Shown here piece by piece: positions 33,606 through 45,384 of a stretch of DNA of 64,000 nucleotides. Position numbers and translations under genes: made by a program. Numbering within the stretch: position 1 is the stretch's first letter; every line of letters begins with the position of its first letter. The notes under the pieces are model-generated. The model saw nothing but the letters and a program-made list of their open reading frames with translations. It was not told where the DNA came from and searched no databases. Location of the stretch: NCBI GenBank assembly GCA_037176705.1, contig CM073895.1, positions 104,172,551 to 104,236,550 on the forward strand. Reading direction: 5' to 3'. The stretch is from Molossus alvarezi. Taxonomy: Eukaryota; Chordata; Mammalia; Chiroptera; Molossidae.

Positions 33606-34534
33606 GGAATTAACTGTTTTACCCAAACAGTCAACACCAGTTCTTCACTGGGAGGAACTGGCTTTATTTGGGCCAATCAATACCTTGATAAACTTCTGGG
33701 TGGGGATTTGGCCCCAAGAGCACAGATGTAGCTGGAGAGGAGTCGAGGTGGGAGTCCCCGAAAGAGGGGAGGAGAAGGGAGAGAGAGGCAGCCTGGCTGT
33801 GAGGAACCCCCGCTGCAGGACAAGTTAAAGAGTCATGTGGACTGTAAGTTCACTGCTCCTAAAAGCACCCCTTGTGACCCACAGCCTTCGATACAGACTT
33901 GGCTGCCCTGGGCAGAACTCAGTGTGTGTTACTGTGAAGGGGCTGATCGAAGAGAAAGGGTCTCCACTCGTATGAGTCAGGACAGAGACAAAAGAAGAGC
34001 TGCCACATGTAGAGAAGCGATCAGTTTGGGCTGGACACCGGCACAAGGGTGACCTTGAGTACATCCCCCCCCCACCCACACACACACACACAAGTTCAGA
34101 GCAGTATTGGGATGGGCATGGACTTCCAGTCTGAGACGCCGGGGGACAGGACCTGTGCCGACCCTGTGCCGACCCTGTGCCGACCCTGAGCAGTGCTGAG
34201 ACCTTGGCCAGTGCCAGGCTGTCCTGTGACAGGTGAGGGCAGGGGTCGGGGAAAGGTGCCCAGAGGATGGGACTCCCAGGAGAACTTCTGAAGGAGGAAA
34301 ACATGGCCAGGTGCTGAGGAGAAGGGGGCACGAGCAAAAGCAAAGGGAACAAATATCAGAAAATGAAAAATTTGTCAGAAAGGGATGGGGCCACAGTTAG
34401 TAAGGAATAGAGCAAAGGTGCAAAACCTCAGAGATGGCATCCTAGCTTCTGAAAAAAAAACTGTATTTTTCTCTCAAATTCACATCTCATGAGTATGGCC
34501 CCGTCTACCTTCAAGAATGTCACTGTGTCCACAG
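33606..34534. other. Single-copy DNA with small tandem repeats
   Basis: A C9 and (CA)n run lies at about 34067-34092. Three 11-bp units 'gtgccgaccct' lie at 34155-34187. A weak L2-like phrase is near 34300-34345. No gene. Confidence 0.45.
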
Positions 34535-34554
34535 GTAGATAAATGATAGATGAT

Positions 34555-34597
<43 letters not shown>

Positions 34598-34668
34598 GAT
34601 AGATAGATAGATAGATGATAGATAGATAATAGGTAGATAAATGATAGACAGACAGATAAATGACAGAC
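34535..34668. repeat. (GATA)n microsatellite, interrupted
   Basis: GATA/TAGA tetranucleotides with 'gatgata' and 'gacaga' interruptions. Frames rich in Ile/Tyr/Leu/Ser across it are artefacts. Confidence 0.95.
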
Positions 34669-35981
34669 ACGCAGTGAAGAGAGCCCACTGCTGTCTGTGT
34701 CACAGATCCCCTGGAGATCGGCCTCTGGCGGTGGGCACGCCCAGCGCTCCCACAGTTCAACCACTGTGCAAAGTGAACACACTGTTATCTTGCCTTCCTA
34801 AGTCATTAACACCTTGCTTGCCTCCCTGTTTGGGGGAGAAAAAAGTGCGTCCTTTTCTTTTCTTGAAGAGGCTCAAGGCCCCTCCTTGAGCTGGAATTTC
34901 CTGAGCCTGTCATGTCATGTCCGCTCGGTAGCTTCTGCTGGGGTGCAGGTGATCTCGGTGCTCGAGTGAGGTTGGCACTTCTTACCTGGCAGTGCTGAGC
35001 AGGCAGAAACAGGCTGACGACATTGCACAACCCGGCTCCGGGCCATGGGTGTGCTCGGTGTGTCTCGGCACGCCTGGGAGCGACTCGCTGGTTCTCTGCG
35101 AGAGGACGGTTGAACTGAACTGAGCAGAGTCAGCACTGGGTCAGTGGCCAGGAGGGCGAGCACGGCAGCGTGGCGGTGAGGGGGATGCTGGAGGTGTCCT
35201 CCAGGGAGGAGGGAATGCTAAGGGAGAGCCTGCCTCCACCCCCATGCCTTCCGGGGGCCTGTGGGTGGAAATAAGAAAGCAGAGGTTAAGGCAGTGCCTC
35301 CTGGCGGGGGACAAGGGTCAGGAAGGGTGACAGTGCTGTTTGGCTCTGGCCCTTGTTGGAAGAGACCTCTCAGTAGCCCGCACAGGGCAAGGTGGGGCAG
35401 AGCGACACCCGAGGGGCCTCGAGCCGTGCACGCTGTGGAAGGGATGCGTGCAGACGGCTGGGACCAGCGGGTCAGTGTCCCTCATCGGCCACTGTGATCT
35501 CCCTGATCCACACACGCCCTGTGTTCCCACAGAACCACAGTTCACGTCACAGGGGAACATGAAGGGTCCTCCTGAGTCCTCAGGATCCCAGGGCTTTCAG
35601 GGATCGGACCAGGACCATCAATCCGCCCAGTGACCCCCAGACAGCTTCCAGAAAGCTCACCCTGGTAAGACGCAGGGAAAGCAAGCCGGGCGCGGCCGAC
35701 ACTGAGCCACCGGGCTGCCGAGGCGCCGCTCCCGGCTCCGGCTCCGGGGCTGCCTTCTGACGGAGTCCAGGACCTTGGGGACTCGGTGACACTGTGCGTT
35801 AGGGAGGGGCGGCCTTGGGAACGAATCCGCACGCCCTGGACTGCACAGCACAGCGCTACAGGAGGTGTCGGGGGCCTCGTCAGTGGCCCTGCCCAACCAC
35901 TTTCTATTTGCCAAACTGTACTTTGAGTTTGAAGGTAACAGACCTTCTTCAGTATCTGAGGAAATCAGCATCTAAGGACCC
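34669..35981. other. Single-copy DNA, GC-rich in parts
   Basis: No repeat or supportable exon. CpG-bearing text near 35690-35750 gives overlapping frames on both strands. Confidence 0.4.
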
Positions 35982-36491
35982 TTAAACTGTAGTTGAGCCC
36001 TGGCCAGTGTGGCTCAGCGGTTAGAACGTCGGCACACAGACCAGAGAGTCGTGTGATTGATTCTGGTCAAGGGCATGTACCTCAGTTGCAGTTCGGACCC
36101 TGGCCCTGGTTGGGGTCGTGTGGGAGGCAAACAGTCGATGTGTCTCTCTCACATCGATGTTTCTCTCTCTCTCTCTTTCTCTTTGCATCCCTCCCACTCT
36201 ATCTAAAGATAAATGGAAAAATATCCTCGGGTAAGGATTAAAAATTTTTTTATTATTATTGAATTGTAGAGAGAGAAGAAGGGAGAAGGAGAGAGAGATA
36301 GAAACATCGATGAGAGAGAACATCGATTGGCCGCCTCCTGCATGCCCCCCACTGGGGATCGGACCCACAACCTGGGCATGTGCTCTGAACAGGAATCAAA
36401 CCCTCGACCTCTTGGTGCACAGGTGGACACTCACCCACTGAGCCACACTGGCCCGGCCTCGGGTGAGAATTTTTTTTTAAATTGTAGTTGA
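35982..36491 (+). mobile_element. Long-form VES SINE carrying a nested SINE
   Basis: The outer element is 35997-36476, flanked by 15-bp repeats differing at one base ('ttaaactgtagttga' at 35982-35996, 'ttaaattgtagttga' at 36477-36491). Its head reads 'tggccagtgtggctcagcggttagaacg', and its 3' motif 'cctcgggtaaggat' is at 36225-36238. A second SINE lies in its tail. Confidence 0.92.
36243..36456 (-). mobile_element. Short-form VES SINE nested in the tail of another SINE
   Basis: The reversed VES body runs from the T-rich tail to the head 'ccacactggcccgg'. The host word 'cctcgggtaaggattaaaa' before it is partly repeated as 'cctcgggtgagaat' after it (36457-36470), as expected for a target-site duplication made from the outer SINE's tail. 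Confidence 0.88.
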
Positions 36492-36765
36492 AAATGAAGT
36501 CTAGCCAAACAAGAGATGAAACAAAACATGAAGTGAGGGGCGGGGAAGCCGTGGTGACTGGTGGAGAGGGCGGCTCCGCAGGCCCAGCGGGAAGGTGTTC
36601 TGCGGCAGAAAGGGTGGTTTCAGGTTGAAACATAGTATCCAACAGGAGGCTGGGAGAGGCGGGAAAGGAGCCGGGAAAGGAACCGTAGAATGTTCATGTC
36701 CTTATTCATGAGGAGGAGTGTGCAGATACTATCTAAACTTAGGACATACTGAAAAACAGCTGCTA

Positions 36766-37060
36766 CCTATTAATGGTTTTCTTTCTTTTTTTTTTTTTTT
36801 TTTATTTTATCCTCATCCGAGGATATTTTTCCATTTTTTGTACAGATAGAGTGGGAGGGAGAGAGAGGAAGGGAGAGAGAGAGAAACATCGACGTGAAGG
36901 GACACATCGAGTGGCTGCCACCCGCACGACCAGCCAGGGCCGGGGACAAACTGCAACCGAGGTACATGCCCTTAGCGGGAACCGAACCCGGGTCTCTCCG
37001 GACCGCAGGCCGACGCTCTAACCGCTGAGCCAAACTGGCCAGGGCCTATTAATGGTTTTC
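36766..37060 (-). mobile_element. Long-form VES SINE with 16-bp target-site duplication
   Basis: The body is 36782-37044, minus strand. The sense-strand tail contains the palindromic motif 'atcctcggatgaggat' before poly-A. It closely resembles the SINE at 9439-9698. Exact repeats 'cctattaatggttttc' lie at 36766-36781 and 37045-37060, so it is probably young. Confidence 0.95.
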
Positions 37061-37289
37061 ATAAACGCTTTAGAAACCAGTATTTTTTTATGGTGAGGAA
37101 ACATTTTTCTGAAATTCAGCAATTCCTTCAATTACACTTCAGATTTTTTTCCGGTAAATTGAAGTAAAATTACATTCAGTGTTCATTGTTTAAAACATGA
37201 ATGTACTAACTGTGAACTAAAGGCTGACACAATGAAACGTTGTCCTCAGGCAGCATTAAGAGAGTAAAAGACATGTCATTCTCTCTCAG

Positions 37290-37860
37290 GGCCCAGACCG
37301 GATTTGCAACATAATCCTAACACAGTAATGACAAAAATGCAGAAGACCCAGTAGAATAATTGGGCAAAAGATTTGAACAGGTAACTTCACAGAACAGAAA
37401 CCCCAAATGAGCAATAAATACATTGACAGGTGCTCAATCTCATTGGTCTTCAGAGAAATGCTGATTAAAACCACAATGAGCTATCCCTGGCCGGTGTGGC
37501 TCAGTGTTTGAGCACTGGCCCATACGCCAAGAGGTCGCCGGTTCTATTCCCAGTCAGGGCACATGCCCAGGCTGTGGGCCCGATCCCCAGTGGGGGGCAT
37601 GCAGGAGGCGGCCAGCTGATGCTCTCTCATCGATGTTTCCATCTCTCTCTCCCTCTCCCTTCTTCTCTCTCTAAAATAATATTGAAAAAAAATTTTAAGA
37701 AATAAATAAGTAAAACCACAATGAGCTACTACATTACTCCCAGAATAGCTAAAATGAAGAGAAAAAAAAAAACTGTCATTGTTAAATATAGACAAGGTTG
37801 GGGATCCCTGGAATTCTCATACACTACAATGGTGAATTAATATTTCTACCTTGTGAAACT
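37290..37860 (+). mobile_element. Ancient L1 ORF2 fragment, split by a SINE
   Basis: 'taattgggcaaaagatttgaacaggtaacttc', 'gtgctcaatctcattggtcttcagagaaatgctgattaaaaccacaatgag' and 'ggaattctcatacactac' give the ORF2 C-terminal region of an old L1M-type element. The SINE at 37484-37710 interrupts it. Confidence 0.8.
37466..37728 (+). mobile_element. VES-type SINE with 18-bp target-site duplication
   Basis: The body is 37484-37710, between exact repeats 'taaaaccacaatgagcta' (37466-37483 and 37711-37728). The repeated word is itself ancient L1 sequence, which dates the SINE as younger than that L1. It has intact A and B boxes ('ggttctattccc'). Confidence 0.95.
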
Positions 37861-37879
37861 GGTTGGACTTTTCTGATTA

Positions 37880-38328
37880 AAGTTGAGTACTCCAACTTTT
37901 AGTTTGATGTAGTTTCTCTCGTTCATTTTTGCTTTTGTTACCCTGGCCCAAGAAAGCATATCCAAAAAGATATCGCCAAGACCGATGTCATAGGGCATAC
38001 TGCCAATGTTTTCTTCTAGGGGTTTTATGGTTTCAGGTCTTACAATGAAGTCTTTCATCCATTTTGAGATTTTTTTTTTTGTATATGATGTAGGAGAGTG
38101 GTCCAGTTTAATTTGTTTGTGCATGTATCTGTGCAGTTCTCTGGACATCACTTATTAAAGAACTGTCTTTAGCCCTTTGTGTATTTTTGTCTCCTTTGCC
38201 ATAGATTAATTGACCATATAAACAAGGATTTATTCCTGAGCTCTCATTATAGTTCATTGATTTTTGGCTGTTTTTGTGCCAGTACCACACTGTTTTGATT
38301 ATTGTAGCTTTAGGGTTAGTCATCTATC
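37880..38328 (-). mobile_element. Ancient L1 ORF2 fragment in reverse orientation
   Basis: The minus strand reads [35 protein letters not shown] and ISKWMKDFIV, which is the ORF2 region just upstream of that in the plus-strand fragment 37290-37860. It sits between that fragment and an L1 3' UTR in plus orientation. Confidence 0.8.
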
Positions 38329-38495
38329 AGGACTCTGATGGGGGAGGCAGGAGCAGAGCTTTGGGACACTGGTAGTGTTCTATTTCCTGACTAGATAGAA
38401 TTATATCAACATTTATTTTGATTGCATTTATAGTTTTGATTTGTTCCCTTTTCTGTATGGATGCTCTACTTCAAAACAGAGTTAAATAAAATTAA
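38329..38495 (+). mobile_element. Ancient L1 3' UTR
   Basis: 'ggcaggagcagagctttgggacactggtagtgttctatttcctgac', 'cccttttctgtatggatgctctacttcaaaac' and an A/T tail match the 3' end of old L1s in plus orientation. Confidence 0.7.
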
Positions 38496-38637
38496 AACTT
38501 AGAAGTAGAATTGTGGTATCTCATTTTGGTACAACTACTTTTATTTTGGGTATATTTATTTAGGTATATCATTGAGAAATTTCTATGGAGATGTTCATTA
38601 AATACTCATGGAGGTTCTTTTTGGGTGGCAGGGTGAT

Positions 38638-38892
38638 TTTAAATGTTCCTGTACATGCCCGGCCGGTGTGGCTCAGTGGTTGAGCACCAACCCATGCACT
38701 AGGAGGTCACTGGTTCGATTCCCGGTCAGGGCACATGCCCAGGCTGTGGGCCCGATCCCCAGTGGGGGGCGTGCAGGAGGCGGCCAATTGATGTTCTCTC
38801 TCATCGATGTTTCTCTCTCTCTCTCTCTCTCCCTCTCCCTTCCTCTCTCTCTAAAAATCAATAAAGAAAAAAAAATTTTTAAGTTCCTTGTA
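38638..38892 (+). mobile_element. VES-type SINE, short form
   Basis: The body is 38657-38875. It has a clean head 'gcccggccggtgtggctcagtggttgagc', B box 'ggttcgattcccgg', 'catcgatgtttctctctc' and tail 'aatcaataaagaaaa'. Flanks 'aaatgttcctgtacat' and 'taagttccttgtat' are an imperfect duplication. Confidence 0.93.
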
Positions 38893-39690
38893 TGGCTGCT
38901 TCATTTTCTATTAACACATGGATCATTTCCACAGAAACATACTGCAGGCGTCTGGCCACAAGCAGAGATCTCACTCAGTGGGAGGTCTGGGCAAACACCG
39001 AGGTGCCGTAGAAGAGGAATCAGTGTGACGAGGACGCCCAGCCACAGGACAGAGCAGCCGCTTTGCGAAACGCTGGTGTCCTCAGTCGGGAGCATCGGAG
39101 CAGAAGAGGACAGGTGCTGAGGACCCCTCTGCCCTGTGTGCCTGGATGTCTTAGAGCTAAGATTTTGTCCACGTCCAGGACTGCGCTTCAGGCTGGCTGC
39201 TGGCCAGTGACACCAGCACAGCAGCTCAATGTCACGAGGCCACTTTCCCCAGCACCTGCTGGAGGAGGAGTCATTTGTGGAAATAATTCCTAGACAAGTC
39301 TGGTGTCTGCCAACACGTGGATTCCCGTTCGCTTCGACACAGAGGCTGTTCCCTATCATTTGATGTTCTGTTAAACTTCCTACCTTCTGCCTCAAGTTCT
39401 TGCCCTAAATCTGTGGCTTGTCTCACTTTTGTCTGTGTAGTTCTGCAGTTTCTGCAGGTATTCTAAGCCATCATTCCATTTCCCTCCTAAATGCATGTGA
39501 GCGTCAGCACTGCTGTTAGCGGTATGTTTGGTTAGTACAGTATTGTAAATGACTCTTTCCTTTTTGAGACACTTGCTATATGCAAGAGCACCACTCAACA
39601 CTGGGAATATGCTAAAATACACTCCATAGAAATAGAAATTTTTTAAATCTTTTGTTGATCTACCCCCAACACCCAGGAGAGGAACCAGGG
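38893..39690. other. Single-copy DNA, nothing recognised
   Basis: A 164-codon frame on the minus strand (38901-39395) has no domain and lies in ordinary sequence. It is left out as a gene. Confidence 0.4.
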
Positions 39691-40165
39691 CACAGTAGGT
39701 GCTCAGAAATTATTTGCTGAATGAATAAAGAAATGGAACATTATCTTTGCCTTCAAAGATCTCCAGCAAGGTAAGGAATATATGCAAGATGCAGTGAGAA
39801 CCCAGAAGGGCGAAGAGATAGGTCTTTGAGGGTTAGGACAGGTTTTGAGCTGAGCTCTAATAAATGAGATTTTGCTAGAATGAAAAATGGCTGGAACCCA
39901 TTTCAGGTAGACAGAGGAGCCCAGACAAAGGGAGAACAGCATAATTTAGGACAAGGCAAGTATTCCAAGTATGGAAAGACAGTGGGAGGAGGACAGGTGG
40001 GGGAGACACTGTGAAGGATTTTTAGCCACGTTTTAAGAAATTTAGGTAGACTCCATCAGCGGCAGTTGGAATGATTGAAGGCGTTTGATCAGAGGAGTGA
40101 TGTGTTACTATCTCTATTTGGAAATGGAACTCTGTGGTCATACAGATGCTCTGTTTAAAAAGAAC
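39690..40165 (+). mobile_element. Ancient L2 LINE fragments
   Basis: 'gcacagtaggtgctcagaaattatttgctgaatgaataaag' is an L2 3'-end word. It is followed by 'aggacaggttttgagctgagctc', 'gtgaaggatttttagccacg' and 'gatcagaggagtgatgtgtta', in the order of the L2 region upstream. At least two pieces may be joined. Confidence 0.6.
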
Positions 40166-40905
40166 TAGATTGGAGGTAGGAAGACCACGAGCTTTAGAAA
40201 CAGTACAAGGGAGAAGGAGAGTGCATCTGAACCAGGTCAGTTATGGTGGGGTGAGAAAGCTTACTTTGAAACTGCTTCAGTTCAGGTCCTCTAAATAGCA
40301 GATGCCAACACGTATTAAACTTCTTTGTGAGGTTCATTGAGGGGAACACCTGTAAAGGATAAAGGTGCGGAGAGCCTGGAGGCCACAGAGCAGGTCTGAC
40401 CTTGGTGGAGCAGAGAAAAGGAAGGAGCACTGGGGGGGAGTCTCTGACCCAACAGAAGGCTAAGAAAGTTTCTGCCAGGCTGATGGGGAGTCGTCAAGCC
40501 AAGGTCTCCCTCTGAAGGAGCCCCACGACTTGTGGGGACAGGTTGTGCGTGCGCAGTCACAGCCTGGAGCCACCCTTGGGAAGTGAGGCCCCGGTGCAAG
40601 CACAGACATGACCCGAGACGTGTCTTCAACGGCTGGTGCCTTCAGTCACCCATGTTCCCCAAAGCAGGAGACATGAGCTGTGCATTCTCGCGGCCACTGA
40701 AATTTACTGATAGAGGGAGAAGTGAAGCTTCCTTGAAGGTTTGTAGGTGAGCATCTGAATAAATAATACCATTAGCAGAGGAAGAAATATAGTAGAATGA
40801 GCAGGTTTTATTGGGGACATGAGTGAGTTTGATTTTGAGCAGGTTTGGTTTGAGGTTCGTGGCGGGCAGGGGTAGTTCCTAAGCATAGTTAGAAATCAAG
40901 GATGA
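40166..40905. other. Single-copy DNA, nothing recognised
   Basis: No supported gene. Frames near 40315-40750 overlap on both strands. Confidence 0.4.
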
Positions 40906-41292
40906 GCATGGCAGAGACTTAAAGCTGCTTCCTGGACCCCGTGTCCCCACTTTCTGAGCGCACCACCTGTCTGCATTTCTCAGCCTTCCTTGCAGTCAGT
41001 TGTAGTCTTGTGACTGAGTTATAAACAGTGGAATGTAAGCAAAAGTGTGCGCCACTTTCATCCCTAGCCATTTAAACCTTCTCTGCCTGCTCCCTCTCGT
41101 CCCTTTCCTTCCACCAGCAGCTCTGATGGAATAGCCATGAAGCTACATGTTGAAGGCAGCAGTGCCTCCATCAACCTGGGTCCCTGAATGACTGCGTGGA
41201 GCAGAGTCGTTCTGCCCTCCTACCATGGTCATGGGCTGCTTACTTGAGCAAGAAATACATTCTATTGTGTTTAGGCCATTGCTTACTTATCT
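40905..41292 (+). mobile_element. Possible ancient dispersed repeat, family not assigned
   Basis: 'tctcagccttccttgcagtcagttgtagtcttgtgactgagttataaacagtggaatgtaagc' through 'aacctgggtccctgaatgactgcgtgg' and 'attctattgtgtttaggccattg' follows the order of a widespread mammalian repeat ending in a 'cttgtttaagccactg'-like phrase. I cannot name the family. Confidence 0.45.
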
Positions 41293-42292
41293 TCTACCTA
41301 TTTATTTTATTTTATTTTATTTTATTTTATTTTATTTTATTTGTTTGAGTTTTTACTCGATGACGGTTTTTATTTCTTTATTTTTCCTTATTTTGACTGT
41401 TACTCTTACAGATGTTCCCATTCCCCCCTTTCCCCCCTCCACCCAGCCCCTACATCCATCAATGACAACTCTAATTCCATCATTTCTTATACAAGTAGTT
41501 AGCTTTTTTACTGTAAGGGGTTTTTCTTCCTGTTACAAAATGTTTTTAGTGTTTATGTATCTATACATACACATGCATTTCTTTATATCAAGTGTATTTA
41601 GTGGTTTTTTATTTCTTCACTATGTTATATTCTTTCCTATCAATGATAGACCCTTCACGCTGGCCCCTCTGTTTTTTGTTTGTTTTTTATTCCTTTAATA
41701 TTTTTCTTTTTTTGTTACCAATGTTTCTCCTTTTCCTCCCACTGATTCCCCACCTTCCCTCCCCACCCTGTCCCCAGCTTTTCTGTCCCTGTGCATTATT
41801 CATGTACACATGCATTTAAGTTCTGTGGTTTATCTCTCCCCCACCACCCCCTCTTCTGGGGACTGTCAGTCTGTACCCCACTACCACGTCTCTAGGACTA
41901 CCCCATTCCTTAGACTGTTATGCTCATTATATTCCACAAATAAGTGAGATCATGTGATACTTGTCTTTCTCTGTTTGGCTTGTTTCACTTAGGATGATAC
42001 TTTCCAGGTCCCTCCATGTCGTCTCAAAGGATAAGAGATCTTTCTTTCTTACAGCTGCATAGTACTCCATTGTGTATATGTACCACAGCTTTTTTATCCA
42101 TTCACCTACTGATGGACATTTGGGCTATTTCCAGATCTTAGCTATTATAAATAGTGCTGCTACAAACATGGGGGTACATATATTTTATCTGATTGGTGTT
42201 TCAGGCTTCTTAGGGTATATTCCTAGAAGTGGGATCACTGGGTCAAATGGAAGTTCAGTTTTTAATTTTTTGAGGTCATCTACCTATTTATT
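41293..42292 (-). mobile_element. 5'-truncated L1 with probable 3' transduction
   Basis: Exact repeats 'tctacctatttatt' (41293-41306 and 42279-42292) bracket the insertion 41307-42278. On the minus strand, L1 ORF2 end and 3' UTR run from 42276 to about 41695. Then comes an A-rich stretch, about 350 bp of extra sequence, an AATAAA signal (near 41375-41385) and a (TAAAA)n tail at 41307-41341. The extra sequence resembles the 3' end of an older L1 type. Confidence 0.82.
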
Positions 42293-44990
42293 AAAGCAGA
42301 TAAGCCAGCCCTGACTCTCCTAATGAACCATTAGTGGTACACGAAGGTCCAAGAAAGAGCCAAGGCTGAAGATGTAGCTGTAGGCGTACATGAGGGAGTC
42401 CAGGGAGAGAATGTGGAACGAGAGGAGGAGGCTGAAGACCGGCACCAGACTAACACCTTCCGCACAGCCAAGGACCAGATGAACAACAAGGAACCAGGGA
42501 GGAAAATGAGATCTTAACCCCGATCGTTAGGAGGAGGTGGTATTACTACCACTCTTTCTCAGAAGAGAAAAATAAGGTTGAGAGGTGAGTGTAAAGCCAT
42601 CTGGGGGCAGGACCAGAGGCAGGACTCTGCGGCTCAGGCCGCTGCAGCCTCGTCCAGCCTGCTCCTGGACCACTCCGCCTTCAGTCCCCGCTGCCTGCTG
42701 CCCATGGGGACCACTGACCCTCCTGTAGGCTCAGCTCTTCCTGCTTTTGACTTCCCAGGACCAGTCCTGGCCTGAGACAAGAGCCGGGCTCCCGCTATTG
42801 GTCCATGCCCTACCTTGTGCCTCAGTTCTCACATCTGGGCTATCATCTAGCCCCTGGCCCCAAGAGCCCTGTCCAACTAACCCGCCTAGAATACCAGTTC
42901 CCGCGAGACTGGAACTTTGCTTTTTGCTGTTGTTTGACGTACTGAGACCTGGGACCCTGCAGACACAGCCTTCAGGTGTCCTGGTCCTTCTGCTCCCCCT
43001 GGCCCAGAGCCCCTCCCCCTCATCTGGAGCCCCTGCTAATTCCTTTTCTAACGCTGGGCGCTGGGCTTTCACACTCTGTCAGCCAGACACAACTTTCTTT
43101 GCACTCAGTACCTGCTGCAGAAGATGTGCCCCTGCTCCTGCCAGCCCGAGCCTGTGCCGCCCCCGGCCCCTGAAACGGCTGTCTAGGTGCAAGGCCATGA
43201 CCACACGCACCAATCTCCGAAGTAAGTCACAGAACGTGTCCCATTGGAACGCAGCATTCTGACTGATCTTCACCAACATTCACTTTTAAATGGAGCCAAG
43301 GTCACTGGGGCGCTATTATTTGAGCTTATTTGATTTTATCTATTTCCTTCTTGGGATGTCACCGATGTCATCTGTCCCTCTGTGGGTGGTGTTAAAAGAT
43401 CTCTTCATGATGACTCAACCTTGTTCCAAATGTATCTCATTACCAGAGAGCATCTGATCTGTTTACAGAAGGAGAGTGGTAGGGCTCTGATGTATATTTG
43501 TTAGGAAAGAAATAATTTTATTCAGAAAAAAAAAAAGGGAAAATTACCTTATATACCACAAACTCTGACTTGAGATCATTTCAAAGTTATGAACTCGGGG
43601 TAGGGCCTTCACATCAGGGAACTAACGACAAATTCAACTGGTGATGCCTTGGGAATGTTCAGCCCACTCAGGTGCTCTTCTGAGAATGGGTTCGTCCTCC
43701 CCTCACGGCAGACGCTATTCTTAACAGTCAAACACGACTGAGCACGAACCTATAACTCACAAACATTCACCGCACGTGGGACTTCCCTCTGCGCTCCTGC
43801 GCTCTTCTCTTTCTTCAGGACTAGGACATGGTCGGGACCATCCCAGTTCCACGTAACAAACAGCTGTTTGGCGCGTGGACATGCAAACGCCTGCCTGTCC
43901 CGGGCAGGGGAGGAACGTCTGGGCCGTTCATGAAGGCAGGAGGGCCAGCGGCGGATCTGCTTTACCTGAGATGACTTCATCTTTCAAACCACATCATAGA
44001 ATTGCTTGACCCCATTGTTGAAATCGTTGGTCACAAAATCATCCTCATCCTACGGTTAATTTTTACCAATTATCTTTTTTTTCCTCCATTGGGGATCTCA
44101 AGTTTTCCTACGAATCTTCCTACTTTTCTCAATTATTTCCATTATCTTAATAGGATCCTAGTGGGCCATGTTTCATCTCTAACCAATCCCTTGAGGCCCT
44201 ATTCTGCACTCACTAAAATGTTCACTGAAGAACTCGGAACACTCACGTAACATTAATGCCAAAAGGAAAACTAATTTTGTAATTGCAGGTTATCATGTGA
44301 GATACATCTCAGAAGTAATTATATATAATAAGCACCCTAACACATGAGGCTGGGCTGCACTTGGAGTTTTAATTTTAAGAAAAGGAGTTGAGCATTTTTT
44401 AAAAGGGTGTGACTCTGAACACTCGTTCAGCAAGGGTTCTGTGCGCCTCCTCTCAGAGAGGTTGTGGGCATGCCCACGGGCCACGGCACCCGGCCCTGAC
44501 CCAGGGCGCTCGCGACACGGCAGCAGACACGAGGCAGGCGTGTCGGTGCTAGTACTCGAGGCAGAATAGGGTCAGTCTACTGAGGCGGAGAGGGAAGGTG
44601 GTCCCTGGAGGGCTTCGGAAGGACTTCTGGAAACGTCACTTGAGTAGACTTCCAGTGGAAGCCGATAGGCCGGGAAGGGCGGTCCAGATGGAACTACTAG
44701 CTCCTTCCAGGGGCGGACGAGCAGGGAGAGCGGGACCCCAAGGCCGGCTGGAAGGTGGCGGGCCCAGAGTTTTAACCCCTAGCGAGCCGATTCTGGGAAC
44801 AAGTGTTGTTTTCCCAGTTCAGCTTGGCTTTTGCACAAATCACCTCACTTCATATTCCTAACAACGTGTTAAAGATGTTCTTTCTCCCCCAGCCAGGATC
44901 TTTTGGTTTTAAGGAAAAAGACCACGTAAACACTTCAGGTGAAAGGGAGGTTTTCGTTTTGTGAGTTTTGCTTTTGCTTGTTTGTTTCTG
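42293..44990. other. Single-copy DNA with weak ancient repeats
   Basis: A MIR-like phrase is near 42540-42610. An L2-like phrase is at about 44590-44730 ('cggaaggacttctggaaacgtcacttgag', 'gggaagggcggtcca'). An A11 run lies at about 43527-43537. The 171-codon frame at 42747-43262 (plus) overlaps an antisense frame, has no domain, and is not called. Confidence 0.4.
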
Positions 44991-44994
44991 TTCT

Positions 44995-45250
44995 AAAATA
45001 AAGATACAGGGCCCAGCCGGTGTGGCTCAGTGGTTGAGCATCAACCCTGCACCAAGAGGTCGCCAGTTCGATTCCCGGTCAGGACACATGCCCAGGTGTG
45101 GGCCCGATCCCCAGTGGGGGCGTGCAGGAGGCAGCCAGTCAATGTTCTCTCTCATCGATGTTTCTCTCTCTCCCTCTCCTTTCCTTTCTCTCTGAAATCA
45201 ATAAAGAAAACTAAATAAATAAAAATATTTAAAAATAAAGACATAGGGCC
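44995..45250 (+). mobile_element. VES-type SINE with 19-bp target-site duplication
   Basis: The body is about 45014-45231. It is a short-form copy with A box 'gtggctcagtggttgag' and B box 'agttcgattcccgg'. The repeats 'aaaataaagatacagggcc' and 'aaaataaagacatagggcc' (44995-45013, 45232-45250) differ slightly. Confidence 0.93.
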
Positions 45251-45384
45251 TCCCAAGGAACCCAAGTGAGGAGCCAGGCCAGAACCTTATGGGTACCTGT
45301 AAAGGCCCTCAGCCTCCTCAAGGTCTCTGCAACCCCCCCCCCCATTTGCTCTTCTCTCCATTTTTCTCTTCCTGTGACTGAGTT

